From contig NZ_FXAP01000001.1 of the NCBI RefSeq assembly GCF_900177615.1, forward strand, positions 378,825-442,824: a stretch of DNA of 64,000 nt. Reading direction: 5' to 3'. The notes beneath the pieces are model-generated. The model saw nothing but the letters and a program-made list of their open reading frames with translations. It was not told the DNA's origin and did not search any database. Positions 1-8,487 of the stretch are shown here, piece by piece. Each line of letters opens with the position of its first letter. Positions within the stretch are counted from its first letter, which is position 1. A program made the translations under genes and the position numbers. Source of the stretch: Plantibacter flavus (GTDB lineage Bacteria > Actinomycetota > Actinomycetes > Actinomycetales > Microbacteriaceae).

Positions 1-111
1 GGAACCCCACGAATCCGGCGGACCTCCCTCGGTCCCTGAGCTTGTCGAAGGGCCTAGGGGGAACCCCACGAATCCGGCGGACCTCCCTCGGTCCCTGAGC
101 TTGTCGAAGGG
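1..111 (+). repeat. 59-bp direct duplication carrying two A-type dispersed repeats
   Basis: The stretch 1-52 recurs at 60-111 (period 59). Each copy ends in one A element (31-52 and 90-111, core CCCTGAGCTTGTCGAAGG). The second A element and the roughly 35 bp after it recur almost unchanged at 30064-30120, in front of the truncated second DUF222 gene. The left copy may continue beyond the window edge. Function unknown. Confidence 0.9.
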
Positions 112-183
112 CACACCAGGAAGCTTCCACAACCGAGACCACTCGGCATCTGGAATGTCAGTGGTCCATGGTGGACTGGTTCC

Positions 184-1455
184 ATGACCGAGACCACCAC
201 CACCGCGACCCGCGCGGGCGACGAATACGCCGCGCGCCTCGCGGAGTTCTCGGACGAGTGGGCGGAGATCCACCGGCAACAGGCCGCCTTGGACGCACGG
301 AAAGCGCGCCTCCTGGCCCGCTCCGCCGCCTACGCGGACGCCTTCGCAGACGCCACGGTCCCGGCCATCTTCCCGCCGGCCGAGCGTCAGGCCCTCTCCC
401 GACGATCCACCTGTGCTGCCCTCGCGATGGCGACCCGGATGCCGGAACGGACAGTCCTCCGTGCGACGAACCACGCCGAACGTCTCGTCAATGACGCACC
501 CGGCGTGCTGGCGTCGCTTGAAGCCGGCCGGATCTCGGCGCGGCATGCGCAGGTGATCACCGACCAGCTGTGCGACGTCCCGACCGCTGGGCGAGCGGTG
601 TTCCTCGACCAGGTCCTTCGAGAGGCGGAGCGCATGACGGCCGCAGGACTCAAGAACCGCGCCCGCGTCCTGCGGGAGCGTCTCCATCCGGAATCCATCA
701 CGGTGCGCGCAACCCGCTCGGAGGCGGACCGCCGGGTCGAGTTCGAGCCAGCGGCGGACGGCATGGCATGGGTGCACCTCTTCACCACCGCACCCATCGC
801 CCAGGGGCTCATCGAACGGGTCGAAGTAGCGGCCGCCGAAGCACGCGCAGCTGGCGACACCCGCACCTGCGCCCAACTGCAGGCCGATGCCCTCGCGGCC
901 CTCGCCCTCACCGGCGTGACACCCGAAGATGTGATGTCGAGTCCGGTGCTCCCGCACCCGATCGAGGTCCAGGAGCACATCAAGCCCACGGTGCAGATCA
1001 CGGTCCCGGCGCTGAGCATGGCCGGCGTCAGCGATGCCCCGGCCACGCTGGACGGCTACGGCCCGATCGACCCGGAGGCCGCTGCACGCATCGCGGTGAA
1101 CGCGCCCAGCTTCACCAGGATCCTCGTCCAATCCGAGACCGGCGCGGTCTTGTCGGTCGGGCGGGGCCAGTACCGGGTTCCGGCCGATCTCCAACGGGTG
1201 GTGCGGCTGCGGGACGGCACCTGTCGGGCGCCGGGCTGCGGCAGGCGCGCCAGGGCTTGCGATCTCGACCATTCGGTCGCGTGGGAGGACGGCGGGACAA
1301 CAGATGTCGGCAATCTTGCCTGTCTGTGCCGACATCACCATCGGATGAAGCACCTCCCCGGCTGGAACCTTCAACACGGACCCGGCGGCGCGCTCGAGTG
1401 GACGACACCCGACGGGAAGCAGTATTGGACCGAGCCGGATCCCGCGCCGTTCTGA
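184..1455 (+). CDS. DUF222 / HNH endonuclease domain protein (13E12 repeat family)
   Basis: 423-residue protein with the two-part structure of the actinobacterial 13E12 family: a helical, Ala/Arg-rich DUF222 region (about residues 10-320) and a C-terminal HNH nuclease domain. The HNH module is visible at about 345-395: a Cys-rich start (CRAPGC), the DLDHSVAW metal/catalytic segment, then CLCRHHHRMKH. Family members are presumed DNA nucleases; biological role is unknown and often linked to multicopy or mobile behaviour. ATG 184 is the first start matching the family N-terminus; no strong ribosome-binding site is visible. The gene sits between A elements upstream and A/B arrays downstream. A 5'-truncated near-identical copy lies at 30121-30909, so this locus has been duplicated. 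Confidence 0.9.
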   Translation: MTETTTTATRAGDEYAARLAEFSDEWAEIHRQQAALDARKARLLARSAAYADAFADATVPAIFPPAERQALSRRSTCAALAMATRMPERTVLRATNHAERLVNDAPGVLASLEAGRISARHAQVITDQLCDVPTAGRAVFLDQVLREAERMTAAGLKNRARVLRERLHPESITVRATRSEADRRVEFEPAADGMAWVHLFTTAPIAQGLIERVEVAAAEARAAGDTRTCAQLQADALAALALTGVTPEDVMSSPVLPHPIEVQEHIKPTVQITVPALSMAGVSDAPATLDGYGPIDPEAAARIAVNAPSFTRILVQSETGAVLSVGRGQYRVPADLQRVVRLRDGTCRAPGCGRRARACDLDHSVAWEDGGTTDVGNLACLCRHHHRMKHLPGWNLQHGPGGALEWTTPDGKQYWTEPDPAPF

Positions 1456-1480
1456 CCAGTTCCGGCCCCTGAGCTGCGCC

Positions 1481-1710
1481 GCACTTCGACAAGCTCAGTG
1501 ACCGGGAAAAGTGCATCCGGAACATGTCGGTCCCTGAGCCTGGCGAAGGGTTTCTCGTGGGCACTTCGACAAGCTCAGTGACCGGGAAAAGTGCGTCCGG
1601 AACATGTCGGTCCCTGGGCCTGACGAAGGGTTTCTCGTGGGCACTTCGACAAGCTCAGCGACCGGGAGAGGTCTGTTCGGCGTGCTTCGGTCCCTGAGCC
1701 TGTCGAAGGG
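1481..1710 (+). repeat. 80-bp tandem array of paired B and A dispersed repeats
   Basis: Three tandem units start at 1481, 1561 and 1641 (period 80). Each has a B element (ACTTCGACAAGCTCAGTGAC or variant) followed about 25 bp later by an inverted A element (1529-1550, 1609-1630, 1689-1710). The B/A pair could fold into a stem of about 20 bp with fixed mismatches near its ends. The A copies in units 1 and 2 carry point changes and the last is intact. The array lies directly after the HNH gene stop. The rest of the gap 1456-1892 holds only the promoter of the next gene (-10 TACGCT, 1844-1849). Confidence 0.9.
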
Positions 1711-1892
1711 CAGCTTGGGCCGCGTCAGCTCGGTGAACGGAGCGGTTCGCTGGGTTCACGTGGGACGCGCCGGCCACGGGAACTCGGCCTGAGAGGTTCG
1801 TGGCAGGCCGCGCAAGCGGTCGAGCGAGGGATGCCCCCGCCCCTACGCTGGACGCTTGCGCCGTGCGGCATCAGGCGGCGGAGGAACACACA

Positions 1893-3095
1893 GTGCACGA
1901 CCGGCTCGAGGAGGCATGGATGTTCGTTTGGCAGAGCTGGTGGGGTGTCGCCGCAGCAGCCGGGATAGCGCTGATCGCAGCGCTCGTCGTCATCGTGATC
2001 GTGTCGGTCTCCTTCCGGATGGCGGCGCGGCGGAGCGACTGGCCGGGTGCGCTCGCCGGGAGCGCCAGGCACCCCTTCCGGGCGCTCGTGATCCTGGTCG
2101 CCGTGTGGCCGGCGGTGGCGGCGACGCTTCCCGATGAGACCGCCCGTGGGTTCATCGACCAGACCTTCCGGATCGCCGTCATCGCCGCTGCCACGTGGCT
2201 GGTCGCCGCGCTGCTCGCCTTCGTCATCGGGCTCGGCCAGGCCCGGTACCGCATCGACGTCCCGAACAACAAGGTCGCCCGCCGCATGCAGACGCAGCTC
2301 GCGCTCGTCCGTCGCTTGGCGATCGCGGTCGTCGTCATCGTCGGTGTCGCGTCGATCCTCCTGACGTTCCCCGGCGTCCAGGGCGTCGGGGCGAGCGTGC
2401 TGGCCTCCGCCGGTGTCGTGAGCATCGTCGCCGGCCTCGCGGCGCAGTCCGTCCTCGGGAACGTGTTCGCCGGTATCCAGCTCGCCTTCAGCGACGCGAT
2501 CCGGGTCGACGACGTCGTCATCGTCGAAGGGGAGTGGGGCCGGATCGAGGAGATCACCCTCACCTACGTCGTCGTCGGCATCTGGGACGACCGCCGCATG
2601 GTGCTCCCGTCCACCTATTTCACCTCCACGCCGTTCCAGAACTGGACGCGGAACACGAGCGAGCTGCTCGGGTCCGTCGAGTTCGACCTCGACTGGTGGG
2701 TGAGCCCCGCAGTCATGCGGACCGAGCTGGAGCGCATCCTCGACCGCACCGACCTCTGGGACGGCCGGGCACAGGTCCTGCAGGTCACGGACGCCGTCGG
2801 CGGCTACGTGCGCATCCGCATCCTCGTCACCGCGGTGGACGCACCGACCCTCTTCGACCTCCGATGCCTCGTGCGCGAGCAGATGGTCGAGTGGATCCTC
2901 GCGCAGAACCCGTCGGCGATCCCGCGCAACCGGGTGCAGATGGTCGAGCAGGAGCCTCGTCCGGTGCCGAAGCGCGGCGAGCCGGTCACGGAGCCGGTCG
3001 GGCTGTTCAGTGGCAGTGCCGAGGCCGAACAGCGCGCGAGCCTCTTCACCTCCTCGATCACCCTGCCCGACCTGGACGACGAGCCCGGACGCTGA
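1893..3095 (+). CDS. MscS-family mechanosensitive ion channel
   Basis: About 400 residues. Three hydrophobic segments (roughly residues 13-40, 50-70, 85-110) precede the pore-lining helix and beta domain typical of MscS: GVVSIVAGLAAQSVLGN, then FAGIQLAFSDAIRVDDVV and VLPSTYF. Such channels open under membrane tension and release solutes during hypo-osmotic shock. GTG 1893 is chosen because GGAGGA sits 7 nt upstream; ATG 1920, with GAGGAGG 5 nt upstream, is a close alternative. A -10 box TACGCT at 1844-1849 would start the transcript near 1855 and give a leadered mRNA that includes the GTG site. It stands alone on the + strand and its C-terminal tail is acidic. Solute and gating cannot be read from sequence. 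Confidence 0.85.
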   Translation: MHDRLEEAWMFVWQSWWGVAAAAGIALIAALVVIVIVSVSFRMAARRSDWPGALAGSARHPFRALVILVAVWPAVAATLPDETARGFIDQTFRIAVIAAATWLVAALLAFVIGLGQARYRIDVPNNKVARRMQTQLALVRRLAIAVVVIVGVASILLTFPGVQGVGASVLASAGVVSIVAGLAAQSVLGNVFAGIQLAFSDAIRVDDVVIVEGEWGRIEEITLTYVVVGIWDDRRMVLPSTYFTSTPFQNWTRNTSELLGSVEFDLDWWVSPAVMRTELERILDRTDLWDGRAQVLQVTDAVGGYVRIRILVTAVDAPTLFDLRCLVREQMVEWILAQNPSAIPRNRVQMVEQEPRPVPKRGEPVTEPVGLFSGSAEAEQRASLFTSSITLPDLDDEPGR

Positions 3096-3280
3096 CCGTC
3101 GCCCGACCGGAAGCGTGTGCACCGAATCGTTGTCGTTCCAGCGATCCTGTATGCGCTTCCCGTCGCTACCATCAAGGGAACCTCGCCGGGTGACCTGCCG
3201 GCGGGCCGTCGGTGCTGCTGCCGACACGAACGGACGGCGCCGGCCCGAACCCCGGCGACGGCATGCGAAGGAGACCGCGC

Positions 3281-3943
3281 GTGAACGACGACACCCTCTT
3301 CCTCACCGATGAGGACACCGCCGTCCCCGGCGAACGCCCGGAGCAGCGTCTCGAACGACGCTCCGCGTCCGTCCTGAAGCACCGACTCCTCGAACAGGAA
3401 CGCAAGCAGTTCGAGGAGTCCCTCGCCTCGGCGAAGGCAGACGGTGCCCTCGAACGCGCGGCGGCCCTCATCGTCTCCGCCCGGCGACGCTTCCTCATCG
3501 GGGCGTCGAAGTCGTTCACCTACGCGTCCCTCCTCGCCGCGGACCTCAGCTACGGCCTCGCGAACGTCACGCTCATCGACGGCACCATCGTGCGTCCCCT
3601 CGACGTCCTGAGCGACGTGCGGACGAGCGACGTCATGATCGCCGTGTCACTGCAGCGGTACCGGAAGTACACGATCGACTCCGTCGTCCCGTTCGCCGAG
3701 GCAGGAGGCAGTCTCGTGCTCATCACCGACGCTCCTGACGCCCCGCTGACCCCGTACGCCGACGAGACGATCGTGCTCGGCCGAGCGGAGGACGGGCACC
3801 CGAGTTCCTCGATCGGGATCGCGCTCACCCTGCACATCCTCGCCACGCTCACGACGGCCAGCGCCAAGGGCGCCGGCCGTCGGGCGGTGGAGCGGGAGCG
3901 CCTCGCCGAGACGCTCGGGGTCTACGTCTCCGACGAGGACTGA
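3281..3943 (+). CDS. SIS-domain protein, RpiR-like without a DNA-binding domain
   Basis: 220-residue protein. The region from about residue 65 to 200 looks like a sugar isomerase (SIS) fold of the type found in the C-terminal half of RpiR/MurR regulators (FLIGASKSFTYASLLAADL, then DVMIAVSLQRYRKYT, then LVLITDAPDAPL). SIS domains bind phosphosugars. The N-terminal helix-turn-helix that RpiR regulators use for DNA binding is missing; only a charged helical stretch of about 60 residues precedes the SIS part. GTG 3281 is preferred because GAAGGAG lies 7 nt upstream; an in-frame ATG at 3212 lacks one. It ends 14 bp before the convergent MFS gene. Either a phosphosugar sensor acting through a partner or an isomerase-like enzyme. 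Confidence 0.7.
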   Translation: MNDDTLFLTDEDTAVPGERPEQRLERRSASVLKHRLLEQERKQFEESLASAKADGALERAAALIVSARRRFLIGASKSFTYASLLAADLSYGLANVTLIDGTIVRPLDVLSDVRTSDVMIAVSLQRYRKYTIDSVVPFAEAGGSLVLITDAPDAPLTPYADETIVLGRAEDGHPSSSIGIALTLHILATLTTASAKGAGRRAVERERLAETLGVYVSDED

Positions 3944-3956
3944 ACGCGGACCGGGA

Positions 3957-5420
3957 TCAGCTTCCCGAGCCTTTCCCCTCGCGCACGATCGACAGGGGTT
4001 CCGTGATGTCCTCGAGGGACTTCCGCGCGGCGTCGACGCCGAAGATGAGGGCGATCAACCCGCCGAGGACCATCACGCCGGCACCGACGAAGTAGCCCAC
4101 GGTGAGCGGACCGCGGTCCGTGCCGTCGCCGATCAGGATCCCGTAGAGCAGGGGCGCGACCGAACCCGCGATCTGTCCGATCGCGAAGAAGTAGCCGATC
4201 ACCTGGCTGCGGAGCTCGAGCGGGAAGATCTCGCTCACGGTCAGGTAGGCGCTGGACGCACCGGCGGAGGCGAAGAAGAACGAGACGCACCAGAAGATCG
4301 TCTGGGTCGTCGCGTCGAGCGCACCGGCGTTGAAGAGCACCGCCGACACGGCCAGCACCGCCCCCGAGACCCCGTAGGTGAGGAAGATCATCTGGCGACG
4401 ACCCCAGGTGTCGAACAGCCTGCCGAGGAGGAGCGGGCCGAGCAGGTTGCCGATCGCGAAGGGGAAGAAGTAGTACTGCGTCGACGAGGGGCTCGTGCCG
4501 TAGAAGTTCTGCAGCACGAGCGCGTAGGTGAAGAAGATCGCGTTGTACAGGAACGACTGGGTGATCATCATCGCGAGGCCGACGAAGGTGCGCTTCGGGT
4601 ACTTCGAGAAGAGGACGCCGAAGATGGTCCGGATCGGGATGTGGCCCTGGGCCTGCACCGTGAGCGCCTTCGACTCGTCGACCGGCTCGATCGTCCCGCC
4701 CTGCTTGCGGACGGTCGCCTCGATGTCGTCGACCGTGGCCTCCGCCTCCTGTTCCCGACCGTGCGTCATGAGCCATCTCGGACTCTCGGGGATGTGGCGT
4801 CGCAGGAAGATGATGGCGAGACCGAGCACCGGCCCGATGAAGAACCCGATGCGCCAGCCGACGTCCTGGGCGAAATAGTCGGTGTTCAGCAGGAACAGGT
4901 TCGCCGCCGACCCGAGGGCGGCTCCACCCCAGTAGGTGCCGTTGATGGCGATGTCGACGTGCCCGCGGTACTTCGACGGGATGAGCTCGTCGATGGCCGA
5001 GTTGATCGCCGCGTACTCGCCGCCGATGCCCATGCCGGCGAAGAAGCGGAAGATGGCGAGGAACCAGAACGTGGGGGACAGACCGGCGATGCCGCTCGCG
5101 ACGAGGTAGATCGCGAGGGTCAGGATGAAGAGCTTCTTGCGGCCGAGGCGGTCCGCCATGCGGCCGAAGATGAGGGCACCCGTCACCTGGCCGAGCAGGT
5201 AGATCGTCCCGAGGAGGCCGACCTCCGCCGCCGAGAGTCCGAGCGACTTCTGGAACCCGGCGGAGGCGACGATCTGGATCTCGAGGCCGTCCAGCACCCA
5301 GGAGAAGCCGAGACCGACGACGATCATCCAGTGGAACCGGGTCCACGGCAATCGGTCCATCCTGGCGGGGACGAGGCTCCGCACCGGGGCAGGTTGCCCG
5401 GAGGTCGACGTGTTCGACAT
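3957..5420 (-). CDS. MFS transporter, metabolite:proton symporter type
   Basis: 487 residues with 12 predicted membrane helices and major facilitator signatures: GRMADRLGRKKLF in the loop between helices 2 and 3, and ESPRWL with its long cytoplasmic loop after helix 6. The shape resembles sugar and aromatic-acid:H+ symporters. ATG 5420 has a good ribosome-binding site (GGAAGGAG, 7 nt upstream). It is divergent from the serine hydrolase gene across a 229-bp gap and convergent with the SIS-domain gene. Substrate cannot be assigned. The C-terminus ends GKGSGS. Confidence 0.85.
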   Translation of the reverse strand: MSNTSTSGQPAPVRSLVPARMDRLPWTRFHWMIVVGLGFSWVLDGLEIQIVASAGFQKSLGLSAAEVGLLGTIYLLGQVTGALIFGRMADRLGRKKLFILTLAIYLVASGIAGLSPTFWFLAIFRFFAGMGIGGEYAAINSAIDELIPSKYRGHVDIAINGTYWGGAALGSAANLFLLNTDYFAQDVGWRIGFFIGPVLGLAIIFLRRHIPESPRWLMTHGREQEAEATVDDIEATVRKQGGTIEPVDESKALTVQAQGHIPIRTIFGVLFSKYPKRTFVGLAMMITQSFLYNAIFFTYALVLQNFYGTSPSSTQYYFFPFAIGNLLGPLLLGRLFDTWGRRQMIFLTYGVSGAVLAVSAVLFNAGALDATTQTIFWCVSFFFASAGASSAYLTVSEIFPLELRSQVIGYFFAIGQIAGSVAPLLYGILIGDGTDRGPLTVGYFVGAGVMVLGGLIALIFGVDAARKSLEDITEPLSIVREGKGSGS

Positions 5421-5649
5421 GGAATGACTCCTTCCACGGCCGTCCCGTCGACGGTCGATCCGGGAGATGACGCTACTCCCGCGGCGGGCATCGGACGCCG
5501 CTGATCGGTGCCCCTTGACTTCGTCCTGGCGGAGGAGCACGCTACGCCCGGCACCCCGTGCGATGGCGCCCGGTGGCGCGGAATGGTCGTACGCTCGAAG
5601 CGTGACGAGATCGCGGACGGCTGCCGAGGGCCGTCGAGGAGGAGGCGGC

Positions 5650-7110
5650 ATGCACCTGGTCGAGGACAGCACCGAGACGGACATCACACGGGTCTTCCAG
5701 GACCGGATCACCTTCGGCGTCGCCCCGGGATCGTACGTCGCCGTGTTCGACCGCGAGCGGGTCCGGTTCGAGCAGGGGTTCGGCGGAATCACCATGGGCG
5801 GTCCGGTGCCCGACGCCGACACCCTGTTCCGCATCGCTTCCTGCACGAAGAGCTTCACCGCCGCCGTGCTCCTCATCCTCCGCGACGCCGGTCGCCTCGA
5901 CCTGGACGCGCCAGTGGACGGGTTCGTGCCGGAGTTCGCGCCGGTGCTCCCTGACGGCATCGCCGTCCGGCCGACCGTGCGGATGCTCCTGACGATGTCG
6001 GGTGGGCTCGGAACGGACGATCCGTGGGGTGACCGCCAGGAGTCGATCACCGTGGACGAGTTCCGGCGGCTGCTCGTGCGCGGCATCCGATGCGTCACGA
6101 CACCCGGGACGGCGTTCTCCTACTCGAACCTCGGCTACGCGCTGCTCGGGCAGGTCATCGAGCATGTGACCGGTGGCTCCTACATCGACGCGGTGACCTC
6201 GCTCCTGCTGGAGCCGCTCGGGCTCGGCGCCGTGTTCGAGCGACCCGAGGGCGACGGGGCGGTCTCGGCGACCGGTCATCGTGTCCGCCGCGAACGGGCC
6301 GTCGATGAAGACGGCCGATTCGTCGAGGTCCCGTTCTCCGGCCCCGGGGTCTTCTCCTCGATCGGCGGGCTCTTCGCCTCGGCCTCCACCCTGATCGGAT
6401 GGGTGCGCTGGCTCGACGGCGCCTGGACCGGGGACGAGACCGGACCGCTGTCGAGCGCCAGCCGCCGCGAGATGCAGCAGCTGCACCGGCTGGCTCCGTC
6501 GCGGCCCACCCTCGACGGCGTGCCGCCGAGACTCGCGCTCGGCTACGGCTTCGGCCTCTTCGTCGAGGAGGACGCCGACCTCGGGACGCTCGTCTCGCAC
6601 TCGGGCGGCTACCCCGGCTACAGCGCCCACATGCGGTGGCACCCGACATCGGGGTTCGGCGTCGTCGCCTTCGAGAACGCCGGCTACGCGGCCGTGGCGA
6701 AGCCCGCCGAACAGGCCCTGCGGCTGGCGATCGCGGGCGCCCAGGCCTCCGGCGAGCTGCCGGAACCGGCGATACGCCCCTGGCCGGAGACCCTCGTGGC
6801 GTCCATGACCGCGACCGGGCTGCTGTCGCACTGGGACGACCGCGTCGCCGCGTCGCTGTTCGCCGAGAACGTCGCCCTCGACCGTCCGCTGGAGGAGCGA
6901 CGTGAGGCGGTCGATGCCGCTGTCACCGCCGTCGGTGGCATCGCCGAGGTGGCTTCGGGGCGCGCGACGCCGATCTGCGATTCGCCGGACCACCTGGTCT
7001 GGTTCGTCGAGGGGACGGAGGGCCGCCTCCGCCTGGAGGTCCGGATGACACCCGTGCTGCCGCTCCGGGTCCAGACCTTCACGGTGACGGTCGACGACCA
7101 GGGGGAGTGA
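5650..7110 (+). CDS. serine hydrolase, beta-lactamase / penicillin-binding-protein fold
   Basis: 486 residues. The class C beta-lactamase/esterase motifs are present: S64-C-T-K67 (SxxK) in RIASCTKSF, and the YSN triad inside FSYSNLGYALLG near residue 160. HSGGYPGY near residue 318 fits the third motif region. A C-terminal extension of about 110 residues follows the catalytic domain. No signal peptide is evident, so it is probably cytosolic. Members act as esterases, peptidases or amidases. ATG 5650 has GGAGGAGG upstream; an in-frame GTG at 5602 lies exactly 6 nt after a TACGCT box and could be a leaderless start adding 16 residues. The gene ends at a strong hairpin. Confidence 0.85.
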   Translation: MHLVEDSTETDITRVFQDRITFGVAPGSYVAVFDRERVRFEQGFGGITMGGPVPDADTLFRIASCTKSFTAAVLLILRDAGRLDLDAPVDGFVPEFAPVLPDGIAVRPTVRMLLTMSGGLGTDDPWGDRQESITVDEFRRLLVRGIRCVTTPGTAFSYSNLGYALLGQVIEHVTGGSYIDAVTSLLLEPLGLGAVFERPEGDGAVSATGHRVRRERAVDEDGRFVEVPFSGPGVFSSIGGLFASASTLIGWVRWLDGAWTGDETGPLSSASRREMQQLHRLAPSRPTLDGVPPRLALGYGFGLFVEEDADLGTLVSHSGGYPGYSAHMRWHPTSGFGVVAFENAGYAAVAKPAEQALRLAIAGAQASGELPEPAIRPWPETLVASMTATGLLSHWDDRVAASLFAENVALDRPLEERREAVDAAVTAVGGIAEVASGRATPICDSPDHLVWFVEGTEGRLRLEVRMTPVLPLRVQTFTVTVDDQGE

Positions 7111-7115
7111 ACGCC

Positions 7116-7150
7116 GAACGCCGGCAGCTGAGGCTCAGCTACCGGCGTTC
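7116..7150. terminator. bidirectional hairpin between convergent genes
   Basis: Nine-bp outer stem GAACGCCGG / CCGGCGTTC, one C-A mismatch, six-bp inner stem AGCTGA / TCAGCT, 3-nt loop. It lies between the stop of the serine hydrolase (7110) and the stop of the convergent 83-residue gene (7173). No T-run on either side. Confidence 0.75.
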
Positions 7151-7172
7151 AGGTGGAACAGGGTGATCCGGT

Positions 7173-7424
7173 TCAGCCGATCGAGTCGTCGTCGCCGTTG
7201 CCATTCCGGTTCGTCGGGGAGATGTCCTCCGTCGACTCGACGTACTCGTAGTCGGTCGTGGTCGGGCCGTCGTGGTCGCCGGTGTTCGTCGCTTCGCCGA
7301 CGGGACGGTAGATGAGCTGGCCTTCGCCGTAGGGCAGGACGAGCTCGCCATCCTGACCGTCTTCGAGCGGGATGATCTCGCTGTCGAGCGGGCCGCCGGT
7401 GAGTTTCGCAAGAGTCTGTGACAT
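7173..7424 (-). CDS. small acidic hypothetical protein, 83 residues
   Basis: I do not recognise this protein. It is 83 residues, strongly acidic, with no membrane segment. Residues 1-45 look folded (alternating hydrophobic residues, GELVLPYGEGQLIYRP) and the C-terminal 35 residues are Asp/Gly/Asn-rich and probably disordered. Support for being real: ATG 7424 lies exactly 6 nt after a TAGGCT box (7431-7436), the leaderless arrangement shared with many genes here, and the stop faces a convergent hairpin terminator. A longer overlapping frame (7139-7411) is less likely because its product is low-complexity. Confidence 0.65.
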   Translation of the reverse strand: MSQTLAKLTGGPLDSEIIPLEDGQDGELVLPYGEGQLIYRPVGEATNTGDHDGPTTTDYEYVESTEDISPTNRNGNGDDDSIG

Positions 7425-7449
7425 GTCGCCAGCCTAGCCCCGACGACGG

Positions 7450-8415
7450 TCAGAGTGCTGCGATGGTCCAGGACACCCGGTGTGGTGTATTGGGAGCCAG
7501 GACGACGAGGTCGGTCCCGGTCGAGAAGGAGTCGGGCGGGCAGGTCATCGGTTCGACGGCGAGCCCCAGCCGGTTGAGCTCCGCGACGGGCTGATCGGCC
7601 GTGTGCACCTGGACCCAGGGCAGACCGTCACCCCAGTGCATCGCGACGCCGCTACCGGAGGGCGTGGTCACCCGCACCGTGACCCGGCCGTCGGCGTCCC
7701 GTTCGAGCGCCGTGTACGCATGGTCGATGAAGGTGTCGCCGATGGCCCGGGGTGACCGGAAGTCGAAGTGCTCCGTCGCCTCCGTGTCGACCCGCTCCAG
7801 CGAGACCGGGGTGAGCCGGTCCGGCGTGACGGTGAGCACCTCGGCGGCGGGCAGTTCGAGCGTCCAGTCGTCGACGCGGCCCTCGCCCGCGACGAGATAG
7901 GGGTGCGGTCCGGTGCCGTACGGGGCGTCGACGTCGCCGAGGTTCAGCGCCTCGACGTCGGTGCGGAGTCCGTCGTCGTCGAGCGTGTACGTCGCGGTGA
8001 CCTGGACGCGGAACGGATAGCCCTCCTGCGCTTCGATGAACACGCGGAACGCCGCCGACGACGCGCTCGACGACAGGAGGTCCCACTCCGACCAGGCGGC
8101 GAGCCCGTGGAGGGCGTGCCCGCGAGCGGGTTCGGTGAGCGCGAGCTGGTGTTCGACGCCGGCGAAGGTGTAGCGGCCGTCGACGACGCGGTTGGGCCAC
8201 GGGGAGAGCATGGCACCGCGGAACGCCGGACGGACCTCCTCGGCGTCGAACGGGACCACGAGGTCGCGGCCGTCGTGCTGCAGGAACCGCAGTGAGGCAC
8301 CGACCGAGGCGATCGACGCGGTGTACGCACCGTGCTCGAGATCGACCCGCCGACCCGAGATCGGACGTCGGTCGACGGAGGCGGACGGGGACACGGCGCT
8401 GGTGGATTCGGTCAC
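7450..8415 (-). CDS. aldose 1-epimerase family protein
   Basis: 321 residues. The galactose mutarotase fold is indicated by the substrate-loop motifs PWPNRVVDGRYTFAG, the active-site histidine segment RGHALHGLAAWSEW, and GTGPHPYLVAG with the second catalytic His. The Glu base is expected in VEPMTCPPDSF. It interconverts alpha and beta anomers of hexoses in the cytosol. GTG 8415 is preferred because CAGAAT (8422-8427) lies 6 nt upstream, as for the neighbouring MFS gene; ATG 8433 is possible but has no signal. It follows the MFS gene by 72 bp on the same strand, which suggests sugar uptake followed by mutarotation. Confidence 0.88.
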   Translation of the reverse strand: MTESTSAVSPSASVDRRPISGRRVDLEHGAYTASIASVGASLRFLQHDGRDLVVPFDAEEVRPAFRGAMLSPWPNRVVDGRYTFAGVEHQLALTEPARGHALHGLAAWSEWDLLSSSASSAAFRVFIEAQEGYPFRVQVTATYTLDDDGLRTDVEALNLGDVDAPYGTGPHPYLVAGEGRVDDWTLELPAAEVLTVTPDRLTPVSLERVDTEATEHFDFRSPRAIGDTFIDHAYTALERDADGRVTVRVTTPSGSGVAMHWGDGLPWVQVHTADQPVAELNRLGLAVEPMTCPPDSFSTGTDLVVLAPNTPHRVSWTIAAL

Positions 8416-8487
8416 GGCCCCATTCTGTCGCATCGACGCCGACCGACCCGGCCGACTGGCGGTGCGGGTCGGGCGGTGGGACGCGGC

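Noticed and set aside
184-1455. Restriction or toxin-antitoxin module built on the HNH gene
   Set aside because: No methyltransferase, antitoxin or immunity gene is adjacent; the flanks are only repeats.
1725-3227. Long minus-strand frame opposite the MscS gene
   Set aside because: Asp/Arg/Gly-rich composition typical of a shadow frame; the plus strand encodes a recognisable channel. Similar antisense frames opposite hrpA, nrdE, metG and the AfsR-like gene were rejected for the same reason.
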